From: Streptomyces sp. NRRL S-455
GTDB taxonomy: Bacteria; Actinomycetota; Actinomycetes; Streptomycetales; Streptomycetaceae
DNA: 64,000 nucleotides
Reading direction: 5' to 3'
Assembly: GCF_000717875.1 (NCBI RefSeq)
Contig: NZ_JOCT01000017.1
Coordinates: forward strand, 82,076-146,075
The notes below the pieces were generated by a model. That model was not told where the DNA came from. It saw nothing but the letters and a program-made list of their open reading frames with translations, and ran no database searches. Shown piece by piece: positions 44,631-53,453 of the stretch; position 1 is the first letter of the stretch; each line of letters begins with the position of its first letter. The translations under genes and the position numbers were made by a program.

Positions 44631-45577
44631 TCCGGACCGTGGAGTCGGAACCACACGTGTCCCCACCGGTACTCGCCGCCTACAGCTACTGCGAGGCCGT
44701 CACCGGGCGGCAGGCCCGTAACTTCGCCTACGGCATCCGGCTGCTGCCGACGCCTCAGCGCCGCGCGATGTCGGCGCTGTACGCGTTCTCCCGGCGGGTC
44801 GACGACATCGGCGACGGCGCGCTGGCCGACGACGTCAAGGTCGCCAGGCTGGAGGAGACCCGTGCCCTGCTCACCCGGATCCGCGAGGGAGAGGTCGACG
44901 AGGACGACATCGACCCCGTCGCCGTCGCCCTCAGGCATGCCGCCTCGCACTTCCCGATCCCGCTGGGCGGCCTGGACGAGCTCATCGACGGTGTCCAGAT
45001 GGACGTCCGCGGCGAGACGTACGAGACCTGGGACGACCTGAAGGTCTACTGCCGCTGCGTGGCGGGCGCCATCGGGCGGCTTTCGCTGGGCGTGTTCGGT
45101 ACCGAACCGGGGGCACGCGGCGCCGACCGTGCGCCCGAGTATGCCGACACGCTCGGGCTCGCGCTCCAGCTCACCAACATCCTCAGGGACGTCCGCGAGG
45201 ACGCCGTGGGCGGGCGCACCTACCTGCCCGCCGACGACCTCGCCAAGTTCGGCTGCTCGGCCGGCTTCAGCGGGCCACGGCCACCTGAGGGCTCCGACTT
45301 CGCGGGCCTCGTGCACTTCGAAGTGCGACGGGCCCGTGCTCTTTTCGCCGAGGGCTACCGGCTGCTCCCCATGCTCGACCGGCGCAGCGGCGCCTGTGTC
45401 GCCGCCATGGCCGGCATCTACCGCCGCCTCCTCGACCGCATCGAGCGCGACCCGGAAGCCGTCCTGCGCGGCCGTGTCTCCCTGCCGGGCCGGGAGAAGG
45501 CCTACGTCGCCGTACGGGGACTGTCCGGTCTGGACGCACGGCATGTGAGCCGACGGGCCGTCAGGAGGCGTGCGTGA
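44627..45577 (+). CDS. hpnD: Presqualene diphosphate synthase HpnD
   Basis: GTG 44627 overlaps the hpnC stop. The 316-aa squalene/phytoene synthase-family protein shows AVTGRQARNFAYGIRLLPTPQRRAMSALYAFSRRVDDIGDG with the first Asp-rich site, and LALQLTNILRDVREDAVGGRTYLP with the second. It condenses two farnesyl diphosphates to presqualene diphosphate in the membrane-associated squalene pathway. A basic C-terminal tail (RRAVRRRA) is present. The next gene start overlaps its stop by 4 nt. Confidence 0.93.
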   Translation: MIRTVESEPHVSPPVLAAYSYCEAVTGRQARNFAYGIRLLPTPQRRAMSALYAFSRRVDDIGDGALADDVKVARLEETRALLTRIREGEVDEDDIDPVAVALRHAASHFPIPLGGLDELIDGVQMDVRGETYETWDDLKVYCRCVAGAIGRLSLGVFGTEPGARGADRAPEYADTLGLALQLTNILRDVREDAVGGRTYLPADDLAKFGCSAGFSGPRPPEGSDFAGLVHFEVRRARALFAEGYRLLPMLDRRSGACVAAMAGIYRRLLDRIERDPEAVLRGRVSLPGREKAYVAVRGLSGLDARHVSRRAVRRRA

Positions 45578-45888
45578 CGAACCAGCAGAGAGGCGGTCAG
45601 GTCCTGGGGAACCTCCGCCGTGCCATGCCGGATGGCGCGGCGGCGGGAGGCCGGGCCGTGCCGGGCGGTGCGTCGGCATGTGGCCGGTGCCTCCGCGGTG
45701 CGGCCGGGCACCGGTCGGCCCGGGCCCGGTGGCGAAAGCACGTCACGCTCGTCGGCGTCCCCTTCCCCGGCACCGTCGGAGAGAAGCGGCGGGCAACCCT
45801 CCGCCGCGGGGCCGCGTCCCTGACTGAGACGGCTGGTCGTGCGCCGTTCGAGCCGCACGGCCGCCGCGCAGGGGAGGGTGCGCCATGA
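45574..45888 (+). CDS. DUF6380-like basic protein inside the hopanoid operon
   Basis: This 104-aa frame starts at GTG 45574, overlapping the hpnD stop, and ends at 45888 inside the ATGA of hpnE, so it is coupled on both sides. The protein is rich in Arg, Gly and Ala, has no membrane helix, and carries EKRRATLRRGAASLTE and RAPFEPHGR, which I recall as the core of DUF6380, a class of short ORFs scattered in many copies over Streptomyces genomes. It may be a repeat-derived ORF that settled in the operon rather than a hopanoid enzyme. Family assignment is from memory. Confidence 0.5.
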   Translation: MTNQQRGGQVLGNLRRAMPDGAAAGGRAVPGGASACGRCLRGAAGHRSARARWRKHVTLVGVPFPGTVGEKRRATLRRGAASLTETAGRAPFEPHGRRAGEGAP

Positions 45889-47297
45889 GCCACGGCACGC
45901 GGTCCCAGGGGCCGATCGCGGACGGGCGGCACGCCGTCGTGGTGGGCGGCGGGCTCGCCGGCATCACCACCGCGCTCGCGCTCGCCGACGCCGGAGTCCG
46001 CGTCACCCTGCTGGAGGGCAGGCCCAGGCTCGGCGGCCTGGCCTTCTCCTTCCAGCGCGGGGAGCTCACCGTCGACAACGGACAGCACGTGTACCTGCGC
46101 TGCTGCACCGCCTACCGCTGGTTCCTCGACCGGATCGGCGGCGCGGCGCTGGCCCCGCTCCAGGACCGGCTCGACGTACCCGTCCTGGACGTCGCGCGCC
46201 CCGAGGGACACCGGCTCGGCCGGCTGCGGCGCGACGCGCTGCCCGTACCGCTGCACCTCGGACGCAGCCTCGCCACCTACCCGCACCTGTCGCTCGCCGA
46301 CCGCGCCAAAGTGGGCCGGGCCGCGCTCGCGCTCAAGGGACTCGACCCCGCCGACCCCGCCCTGGACGCACAGGACTTCGGCAGCTGGCTGGCCGCGCAC
46401 GGCCAGTCCGCCCGGGCCGTCGAGGCACTGTGGGACCTCGTCGGGGTCGCCACCCTCAACGCGGTAGCGGGCGACGCCTCCCTGGGGCTGGCCGCGATGG
46501 TGTTCAAGACCGGTCTGCTGTCCGACCCCGGCGCGGCCGACATCGGCTGGGCGCGCGTCCCACTCGGCGAACTGCACGACCGGCTGGCCCGCAAGGCACT
46601 CGACTCGGCGGGCGTCCGCACCGAGGTCCGTACCCGCGTCACCTCCGTCTCCCAGGACGACGACGGCCGGTGGATCGTCCAGGTCCCCGGCGAAACGCTC
46701 GAGGCCGACGCGGTGGTGCTCGCCGTGCCGCAGCGCGAGGCCCACGACCTGCTGCCCGCCGGCGCCCTCGACGCCCCCGAACGGCTCCTCAAGATCGGCA
46801 CCGCGCCCATCCTCAACGTGCATGTGGTGTACGACCGTAAGGTGCTGGCCCGGCCGTTCTTCACCGCCCTCGGCACCCCGGTGCAGTGGGTCTTCGACCG
46901 GACCGAGGCGTCCGGGCTGCGCGAAGGGCAGTACCTCGCCGTGTCCCAGTCGGCGGCCCAGGACGAGATCGACGAGCCCGTGGCCGTACTGCGCGAGCGG
47001 TACCTGCCCGAGCTGGAGCGCCTCCTGCCGCTGACCCGCGGCGCCGAGGTGAGGGACTTCTTCGTCACCCGGGAGCGCACCGCGACGTTCGCTCCCACCC
47101 CCGGCGTCGGGCTCCTCAGGCCCGGCGCCCGCACCAAGGCATCCGGCCTCTACCTGGCCGGAGCGTGGGTCGCCACAGGGTGGCCCGCGACCATGGAGAG
47201 TGCGGTCCGCAGTGGAGTCGGTGCGGCGGACGCCGTGCTGGGCGCCCTGGGCCGGCCCCGCCCGCACCGCCTCTTCGAGTTCCGGGAGGCGGCGTGA
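45885..47297 (+). CDS. hpnE: Hydroxysqualene dehydroxylase HpnE (squalene-associated FAD oxidoreductase)
   Basis: ATG 45885 overlaps the upstream stop. The 470-aa protein is an amine-oxidase/desaturase-like flavoprotein: VVVGGGLAGITTALALADAGVRVTLLEGRPRLGGLA (FAD site, residues 19-53), DNGQHVYLRC, and a C-terminal flavin loop ATGWPATMESAVRSGVGAADAVL. HpnE reduces hydroxysqualene to squalene, the final step of the HpnCDE route. The extra N-terminal 15 residues are polar. The next gene frame begins at GTG 47294 overlapping its stop, although the better start of that gene is 66 nt further on. Confidence 0.92.
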   Translation: MSHGTRSQGPIADGRHAVVVGGGLAGITTALALADAGVRVTLLEGRPRLGGLAFSFQRGELTVDNGQHVYLRCCTAYRWFLDRIGGAALAPLQDRLDVPVLDVARPEGHRLGRLRRDALPVPLHLGRSLATYPHLSLADRAKVGRAALALKGLDPADPALDAQDFGSWLAAHGQSARAVEALWDLVGVATLNAVAGDASLGLAAMVFKTGLLSDPGAADIGWARVPLGELHDRLARKALDSAGVRTEVRTRVTSVSQDDDGRWIVQVPGETLEADAVVLAVPQREAHDLLPAGALDAPERLLKIGTAPILNVHVVYDRKVLARPFFTALGTPVQWVFDRTEASGLREGQYLAVSQSAAQDEIDEPVAVLRERYLPELERLLPLTRGAEVRDFFVTRERTATFAPTPGVGLLRPGARTKASGLYLAGAWVATGWPATMESAVRSGVGAADAVLGALGRPRPHRLFEFREAA

Positions 47298-47362
47298 CGC
47301 TCGATCAAGGCAGCGCGGCAGGCGGCCCCCGCACCCTCGGTACCGCAACAAGAGGAGTAACT

Positions 47363-48436
47363 GTGCCCACTGTGCCCCCGGCCTCCAAGGCCGCTCGAGA
47401 GACCGCGGTGGACGTGACCGCGCTCCTGGAGCGCGGCCGGACCCTGGCCATGCCGGTACTGCGGGCGGCCATCGACCGCCTGGCACCTCCCATGGACACT
47501 GTTGCCGCCTACCACTTCGGATGGATCGACGCCCAGGGCAGGCCCTCCGTCGGGGACGGGGGCAAGGCCGTGCGCCCCGCCCTCGCCGTGCTGTCCGCCG
47601 AGGTCATGTCCGCCGCCCCCGAGACCGGCGTCCCCGGCGCCGTCGCGGTGGAACTCGTCCACAACTTCTCCCTCCTCCACGACGACCTGATGGACGGCGA
47701 CGAACAGCGCCGGCACCGCGACACCGTGTGGAAGGTGCACGGCCCCGCCCAGGCCATCCTGGTCGGCGACGCCCTGTTCGCCCTCGCCGGCGAGGTGCTC
47801 CTCGAACTCGGCACCGTCGAGGCCGGCCGCGCCACCCGCCGTCTCACCACCGCGACTCGCGCCCTGATCGACGGTCAGGCCCAGGACATCTCCTACGAGC
47901 ACCGCGACCGCGTCACCGTCGAGGAGTGCCTGGAGATGGAGGGCAACAAGACCGGTGCCCTGCTCGCCTGCGCCACCTCCATCGGCGCGGTCCTCGGCGG
48001 CGCCGACGACCACACCGCAGACACCCTTGAGAAGTACGGCTACCACCTGGGCCTCGCCTTCCAGGCCGTCGACGACCTCCTCGGCATCTGGGGCGACCCG
48101 GACTCCACCGGCAAGCAGACCTGGAGCGACCTGCGCCAGCGCAAGAAGTCACTGCCGGTCGTGGCCGCGCTCGCGGCGGGCGGGTCGGCCTCCGAGCGGC
48201 TGGGCGAGATCCTCGCCGCCGACGCCAAGAGCAGCGACTTCGAGAACTTCTCCGAGGAGGAGTTCGCGGCCCGCGCCGCCCTCATCGAGCAGGCCGGCGG
48301 CCGCGAGTGGACCGCCGACGAGGCCCGCCGTCAGCACACCATCGCCATCGAAGCCCTCGACGCCGTCGACATGCCCGACCGGGTGCGGGCGCAGTTCACG
48401 GCGCTCGCCGACTTCGTGGTCGTACGAAAGAGATGA
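47363..48436 (+). CDS. Polyprenyl diphosphate synthase (probable farnesyl diphosphate synthase)
   Basis: GTG 47363 has GAGGAG 5 nt upstream, the best ribosome site in this area; an in-frame GTG at 47294 overlaps the hpnE stop and would add 23 residues. The 357-aa trans-isoprenyl diphosphate synthase has the first Asp-rich motif at Asp107-Asp108 (LLHDDLMDGD) and the second at Asp237-Asp238 (FQAVDDLLGIWGD). GGKAVRPAL binds IPP. Its place between the squalene genes and the cyclase argues that it makes FPP for squalene. Chain length cannot be read with certainty. Confidence 0.88.
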   Translation: MPTVPPASKAARETAVDVTALLERGRTLAMPVLRAAIDRLAPPMDTVAAYHFGWIDAQGRPSVGDGGKAVRPALAVLSAEVMSAAPETGVPGAVAVELVHNFSLLHDDLMDGDEQRRHRDTVWKVHGPAQAILVGDALFALAGEVLLELGTVEAGRATRRLTTATRALIDGQAQDISYEHRDRVTVEECLEMEGNKTGALLACATSIGAVLGGADDHTADTLEKYGYHLGLAFQAVDDLLGIWGDPDSTGKQTWSDLRQRKKSLPVVAALAAGGSASERLGEILAADAKSSDFENFSEEEFAARAALIEQAGGREWTADEARRQHTIAIEALDAVDMPDRVRAQFTALADFVVVRKR

Positions 48437-48469
48437 TCATCATCGGCCGAATAGCTCTCGCGTAGTCGC

Positions 48470-48505
48470 CGGCCGGTGCGGCGAGTCCTGACCCCACACC
48501 GGCCG
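48470..48505 (+). promoter_or_regulatory. Hairpin in the gap before shc
   Basis: CGGCCGGTG (48470-48478) and CACCGGCCG (48497-48505) form a perfect 9-bp stem with an 18-nt loop, 54 nt before the shc start. This 123-nt gap is the largest inside the operon apart from the DUF6380 insertion. It may mark processing, attenuation or an internal promoter region. Confidence 0.35.
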
Positions 48506-48559
48506 ACGGCGGACCCACAGCAGATGCACTGCCTTGCACCACTGCACGAAGGGGAAGCC

Positions 48560-50593
48560 ATGACAGCGACGACCGACGGAAGCACCGGGGCCCTGCCACC
48601 CCGCGCCGACGCGGCCAGCGAACACGACATCGAGACCCCCGGGGCGGCCGGGGTACGAGAAGCCGCCGCACGCGCAGCACGGCGTGCCACCGACTTCCTG
48701 CTCTCCCGGCAGGACGCCCAGGGCTGGTGGAAGGGCGACCTCGAGACCAACGTCACCATGGACGCCGAGGACCTGCTGCTGCGTCAGTTCCTCGGTATCC
48801 GGGACGAGAAGACCACGCGGGCGGCCGCGCTCTTCATCCGCGGCGAGCAGCGCGAGGACGGCACCTGGGCCACCTTCTACGGCGGACCGGGTGAACTCTC
48901 CACCACCATCGAGGCGTACGTCGCCCTCCGCCTGGCCGGCGACGCGCCCGACGCGCCGCACATGGCGAAGGCCTCCGCCTGGATCCGTCAGCAGGGCGGC
49001 ATCGCCGCCGCCCGGGTCTTCACCCGGATCTGGCTGGCCCTGTTCGGCTGGTGGAAGTGGGAGGACCTGCCCGAACTCCCTCCGGAACTCATCTACTTCC
49101 CGACGTGGATGCCGCTCAACATCTACGACTTCGGCTGCTGGGCCCGGCAGACCGTCGTGCCGCTGACGATCGTCTCGGCGAAGCGGCCGGTACGCCCCGC
49201 GCCGTTCCCGCTCGACGAGCTGCACACCGACCCCGGCCGCCCCAACCCGCCCCGGCCGCTCGCTCCGGCGTTCAGCTGGGACGGCGCCTTCCAGCGCCTG
49301 GACAAGGGGTTGCACCTCCTGCGCGGGGTCGCCCCGCGCAAGCTGCGCAGAGCCGCCATGAACAGCGCCGCCCGCTGGATCATCGAGCGGCAGGAGAACG
49401 ACGGCTGCTGGGGCGGCATCCAGCCCCCGGCCGTGTACTCGATCATCGCCCTGCACCTGCTCGGCTACGACCTCCAGCACCCCGTGATGCGTGAGGGGCT
49501 GGCCTCCCTGGACCGGTTCGCCGTGTGGCGGGAGGACGGAGCCCGGATGATCGAGGCCTGTCAGTCACCCGTGTGGGACACCTGCCTGGCCGCGATCGCG
49601 CTCGCTGACGCCGGACTGCCCGCCGATCACCCGCAGTTGGTGAAGGCGGCGGACTGGATGCTGGGCGAGGAGATCGTCCGGCCCGGGGACTGGTCGGTGC
49701 GGCGACCCGAACTGCCGCCCGGAGGCTGGGCGTTCGAATTCCACAACGACAACTACCCCGACATCGACGACACCGCCGAGGTGATCCTCGCACTGCGCCG
49801 GATCACCCACCACGACCCGGTGCGGGTGGACAAGGCCGTCGGGCGCGGCATGCGCTGGACCCTCGGCATGCAGTCGAAGAACGGCGCGTGGGGCGCCTTC
49901 GACGCCGACAACACCAGCCCGTTCCCGAACCGGCTGCCGTTCTGCGACTTCGGCGAGGTCATCGACCCGCCCTCCGCCGATGTCACCGCCCATGTCGTCG
50001 AGATGCTCGCCGTGGAGGGCCTCGCCCACGACCCGCGCACCCGGCGCGGCATCGAGTGGCTGCTGGCCGAACAGGAAGCGGACGGCTCGTGGTTCGGACG
50101 CTGGGGCGTCAACTACCTCTACGGAACCGGATCCGTCGTCCCCGCCCTGGTCGCCGCCGGCCTCCCCGCCGCCCACCCGGCGATCCGGCGGGCCGTGACG
50201 TGGCTGGAGTCGGTCCAGAACGACGACGGCGGCTGGGGCGAGGACCTGCGCTCCTACAAGGACGCCGGGGAGTGGAGCGGCAGGGGCGCCTCGACCGCCT
50301 CCCAGACGGCCTGGGCCCTGATGGCCCTGCTCGCCGCGGGGGAACGGGAGTCCAAGGCCGTCGAACGCGGCATCGAGTGGCTCGCCGCCACCCAGCGGGA
50401 GGACGGCTCCTGGAACGAGCCGTACTTCACGGGGACGGGCTTCCCGTGGGACTTCTCGATCAACTACCACCTCTACCGGCAGGTGTTCCCGCTCACCGCG
50501 CTCGGCCGGTACGTCCACGGGGAGCCCTTCGCCGACCGGCACAAGCGGAGCGGGGAGGCCCGGGAGCCGCTGGCCGAGGCCAAGGGAAGCTGA
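48560..50593 (+). CDS. shc: Squalene-hopene cyclase
   Basis: ATG 48560 has AGGGGAAG upstream. The 677-aa protein is a full-length class II triterpene cyclase. The protonating DxDDTA motif is Asp401-Ile-Asp403-Asp404 (PDIDDTAEV). Many QW repeats are visible (QDAQGWW, REDGTWA, NDGCWGG, KNGAWGAF, ADGSWFGRWG, NDDGGWGED, EDGSWNE). It cyclises squalene to hopene and hopanol on the membrane. Product then goes to HpnH. It ends in a TGATG overlap with hpnG. Confidence 0.97.
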   Translation: MTATTDGSTGALPPRADAASEHDIETPGAAGVREAAARAARRATDFLLSRQDAQGWWKGDLETNVTMDAEDLLLRQFLGIRDEKTTRAAALFIRGEQREDGTWATFYGGPGELSTTIEAYVALRLAGDAPDAPHMAKASAWIRQQGGIAAARVFTRIWLALFGWWKWEDLPELPPELIYFPTWMPLNIYDFGCWARQTVVPLTIVSAKRPVRPAPFPLDELHTDPGRPNPPRPLAPAFSWDGAFQRLDKGLHLLRGVAPRKLRRAAMNSAARWIIERQENDGCWGGIQPPAVYSIIALHLLGYDLQHPVMREGLASLDRFAVWREDGARMIEACQSPVWDTCLAAIALADAGLPADHPQLVKAADWMLGEEIVRPGDWSVRRPELPPGGWAFEFHNDNYPDIDDTAEVILALRRITHHDPVRVDKAVGRGMRWTLGMQSKNGAWGAFDADNTSPFPNRLPFCDFGEVIDPPSADVTAHVVEMLAVEGLAHDPRTRRGIEWLLAEQEADGSWFGRWGVNYLYGTGSVVPALVAAGLPAAHPAIRRAVTWLESVQNDDGGWGEDLRSYKDAGEWSGRGASTASQTAWALMALLAAGERESKAVERGIEWLAATQREDGSWNEPYFTGTGFPWDFSINYHLYRQVFPLTALGRYVHGEPFADRHKRSGEAREPLAEAKGS

Positions 50594-51234
50594 TGAGCGC
50601 CCAGCCCGCCCCGGCCCCGCTGCTGATCGCCTGCGCGCTCGGCATCGAGCAGCTGGCCCTGCGCACGGGGGAGCGGGACGGCACCGGCGGGCCGGTCACC
50701 GTGCTGCGCACGGGCATGGGGCCGGCGGCGGCCGAGCGGTCCGTCACCCGGATGCTCGCCGAGGCGGCCCTGCGTGACGCCGCCGTCCTGGCCACCGGCT
50801 TCTGCGCGGGGCTCGCCCCGGACATGCACCCCGGAGACCTGGTCGTCGCCGAGGAGACCCGCGACCCACGCGGCACCACCGTCTGCGTCGGGACCGACCT
50901 GCTGGTCAAGGAGCTGGTCAGGACGGTGCCCGGACGGACCGTGCACACCGGGCCGCTCACCGGCTCCGACCACGTCGTACGCGGTCACGAACGGTCCGAT
51001 CTGTTCGCGACCGGCGCGATCGCGGTCGACATGGAGTCGGCGGCAACGCTCCTGAGCGCCGTGCGCGCGGGCGAGCGCCCGGTTGCGGCCGTCCGGGTGG
51101 TCGTGGACGCTCCAGAACATGAACTCGTCCGGATCGGCACCCTACGCGGTGGAATATCAGCTTTCCGCGTCCTTCGCCGCGTCCTTCCCGCTTTCTACGA
51201 ATGGCACCGTTCCTTGCTGCTCCCCAGGAGGTGA
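50593..51234 (+). CDS. hpnG: HpnG: nucleoside phosphorylase-type enzyme of hopanoid side-chain synthesis
   Basis: The 213-aa protein belongs to the purine nucleoside phosphorylase/MTA nucleosidase superfamily: LLIACALGIEQLAL at the start, TGFCAGLAPDMHPGDLVVAEE, and AVDMESAATLLSAV, the substrate-binding Met-Glu site. HpnG removes adenine from adenosylhopane to give ribosylhopane or its phosphate. It overlaps shc by 1 nt (TGATG). The ribosome site of hpnH (AGGAGGTGA) includes its stop codon, so the two are translationally linked. Confidence 0.9.
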   Translation: MSAQPAPAPLLIACALGIEQLALRTGERDGTGGPVTVLRTGMGPAAAERSVTRMLAEAALRDAAVLATGFCAGLAPDMHPGDLVVAEETRDPRGTTVCVGTDLLVKELVRTVPGRTVHTGPLTGSDHVVRGHERSDLFATGAIAVDMESAATLLSAVRAGERPVAAVRVVVDAPEHELVRIGTLRGGISAFRVLRRVLPAFYEWHRSLLLPRR

Positions 51235-51239
51235 GCCAG

Positions 51240-52262
51240 ATGGCCATGCCGCTCCGACAGTCCATCAAGGTCGCTACGTACTTGGCTGAACAGAAGCTCC
51301 GCCGCCGCGACAAGTTTCCGCTGATCGTCGAGCTGGAGCCGCTGTTCGCCTGCAACCTCAAGTGCGAGGGGTGCGGCAAGATTCAGCACCCGGCCGGGGT
51401 GCTCAAGCAGCGGATGCCGGTCGCCCAGGCCGTGGGGGCGGTGCTGGAGTCCGGGGCCCCGATGGTGTCCATTGCCGGTGGCGAGCCCCTGATGCACCCG
51501 CAGATCGACGAGATCGTGCGTCAGCTGGTGGCCAGGCGCAAGTACGTCTTCCTGTGCACCAACGCACTGCTGCTGCGCAAGAAGATGGACCAGTTCAAGC
51601 CCTCCCCCTACTTCGCCTTCGCGGTGCACATCGACGGGCTGCGCGAACGGCACGACGAGTCGGTGGCCAAGGAGGGCGTGTTCGACGTGGCGGTGGAGGC
51701 CATCAAGGACGCCAAGCGGCGTGGCTTCCGGGTCACCACCAACTCGACCTTCTTCAACACCGACACCCCGCAGACCGTCATCGAGGTGCTGAACTTCCTC
51801 AACGACGACCTCCAGGTCGACGAGATGATGATCTCGCCCGCCTACGCCTACGAGAAGGCCCCCGACCAGGAGCACTTCCTCGGCGTGGAGCAGACCCGCG
51901 AGCTGTTCAGGAAGGCCTTCGCCGGCGGCAACCGGCGGCGCTGGCGGCTCAACCACTCCCCGCTCTTCCTGGACTTCCTGGAGGGGAAGGTCGACTTCCC
52001 GTGCACCGCGTGGGCGATCCCCAACTACTCGCTCTTCGGCTGGCAGCGTCCCTGCTACCTGATGAGCGACGGGTACGTGCCGACGTACCGGGAGCTGGTC
52101 GAGGACACCGACTGGGACAAGTACGGCCGGGGCAAGGACCCGCGCTGCGCCAACTGCATGGCGCACTGCGGATACGAGCCCACCGCCGTCCTCGCCACTA
52201 TGGGCTCGCTGAAGGAGTCCCTGCGCGCCATGCGCGAGACGGTCTCCGGAAACCGGGAGTGA
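51240..52262 (+). CDS. hpnH: Adenosylhopane synthase HpnH (radical SAM)
   Basis: ATG 51240 has a perfect AGGAGGTGA 6 nt upstream. The 340-aa radical SAM enzyme binds [4Fe-4S] through Cys38, Cys42 and Cys45 (CNLKCEGC). [11 protein letters not shown] is the SAM-binding GGE motif, and a C-terminal cysteine set [12 protein letters not shown] belongs to the HpnH family. It joins the 5'-deoxyadenosyl radical to hopene, the first step of extended-side-chain hopanoids. The next gene, ispG, begins 4 nt after its stop. Confidence 0.95.
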   Translation: MAMPLRQSIKVATYLAEQKLRRRDKFPLIVELEPLFACNLKCEGCGKIQHPAGVLKQRMPVAQAVGAVLESGAPMVSIAGGEPLMHPQIDEIVRQLVARRKYVFLCTNALLLRKKMDQFKPSPYFAFAVHIDGLRERHDESVAKEGVFDVAVEAIKDAKRRGFRVTTNSTFFNTDTPQTVIEVLNFLNDDLQVDEMMISPAYAYEKAPDQEHFLGVEQTRELFRKAFAGGNRRRWRLNHSPLFLDFLEGKVDFPCTAWAIPNYSLFGWQRPCYLMSDGYVPTYRELVEDTDWDKYGRGKDPRCANCMAHCGYEPTAVLATMGSLKESLRAMRETVSGNRE

Positions 52263-52266
52263 CGCC

Positions 52267-53424
52267 ATGACCGCCATCCCCCTGGGGGTCCCCGAGGTAC
52301 CGGTCCGGCCGGTCGCGGAGCGGCGCGTCTCGCGCCGGATCCAGGTCGGTCCGGTCGCGGTCGGGGGCGGGGCCCCGGTGTCGGTGCAGTCGATGACCAC
52401 GACCCGTACCTCGGACGTCGGCGCCACGCTGCAGCAGATCGCCGAGCTCACCGCGTCCGGCTGCCAGATCGTCCGGGTCGCCTGCCCCACGCAGGACGAC
52501 GCGGACGCGCTGGCGACCATCGCGCGCAAGTCGCAGATCCCCGTGATCGCGGACATCCACTTCCAGCCGAAGTACGTGTTCGCGGCCATCGAGGCGGGCT
52601 GTGCGGCCGTACGCGTCAACCCGGGCAACATCAAGCAGTTCGACGACCGGATCAAGGAGATCGCGCAGGCCGCCGAGGACCACGGCACCCCGATCCGGAT
52701 CGGCGTCAACGCCGGGTCGCTCGACCGGCGTCTGCTTCAGAAGTACGGCAAGGCGACGCCTGAGGCACTCGTGGAGAGCGCCCTGTGGGAGGCGTCCCTG
52801 TTCGAGGAGCACGGCTTCCGGGACATCAAGATCTCCGTCAAGCACAACGACCCGGTCGTGATGATCGAGGCCTACCGGCAGCTCGCCGAGCAGTGCGACT
52901 ACCCGCTGCACCTGGGGGTGACGGAGGCGGGACCGGCGTTCCAGGGCACGGTCAAGTCGGCGGTGGCGTTCGGGGCGCTGCTGTCGCAAGGCATCGGCGA
53001 CACGATCCGGGTGTCGCTGTCGGCGCCGCCGGCCGAGGAAGTGAAGGTCGGCATCCAGATCCTGGAGTCACTGGGGCTGCGGCAGCGCCGGCTGGAGATC
53101 GTCTCCTGCCCGTCCTGCGGACGCGCCCAGGTCGACGTCTACAAGCTCGCCGACGAGGTCACGGCCGGACTCGAGGGCATGGAGGTGCCGCTGCGGGTCG
53201 CCGTCATGGGATGTGTGGTCAACGGGCCCGGCGAGGCACGGGAGGCCGATCTCGGGGTGGCCTCCGGCAACGGCAAGGGACAGATCTTCGTGAAGGGCGA
53301 GGTCATCAAGACTGTCCCCGAGTCGAGGATCGTCGAGACGCTGATCGAAGAGGCGATGAAGCTCGCCGACCAGATGGAGCAGGACGGCGTGGGGCCGGGG
53401 GAGCCCGCCGTCACCGTGAGCTGA
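52267..53424 (+). CDS. ispG: 4-Hydroxy-3-methylbut-2-en-1-yl diphosphate synthase IspG (GcpE)
   Basis: The 385-aa protein shows a TIM-barrel part ([46 protein letters not shown]) and the C-terminal iron-sulfur part with SCPSCGR and [10 protein letters not shown] supplying the [4Fe-4S] cysteines. It reduces MEcPP to HMBPP in the MEP pathway. Streptomycetes usually have another ispG elsewhere, so this copy is probably dedicated to hopanoid supply. It follows hpnH by 4 nt and precedes dxs by 29 nt. Confidence 0.95.
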   Translation: MTAIPLGVPEVPVRPVAERRVSRRIQVGPVAVGGGAPVSVQSMTTTRTSDVGATLQQIAELTASGCQIVRVACPTQDDADALATIARKSQIPVIADIHFQPKYVFAAIEAGCAAVRVNPGNIKQFDDRIKEIAQAAEDHGTPIRIGVNAGSLDRRLLQKYGKATPEALVESALWEASLFEEHGFRDIKISVKHNDPVVMIEAYRQLAEQCDYPLHLGVTEAGPAFQGTVKSAVAFGALLSQGIGDTIRVSLSAPPAEEVKVGIQILESLGLRQRRLEIVSCPSCGRAQVDVYKLADEVTAGLEGMEVPLRVAVMGCVVNGPGEAREADLGVASGNGKGQIFVKGEVIKTVPESRIVETLIEEAMKLADQMEQDGVGPGEPAVTVS

Positions 53425-53453
53425 GCAGCACGGAATGCGAAGGGGGCCCGAGC

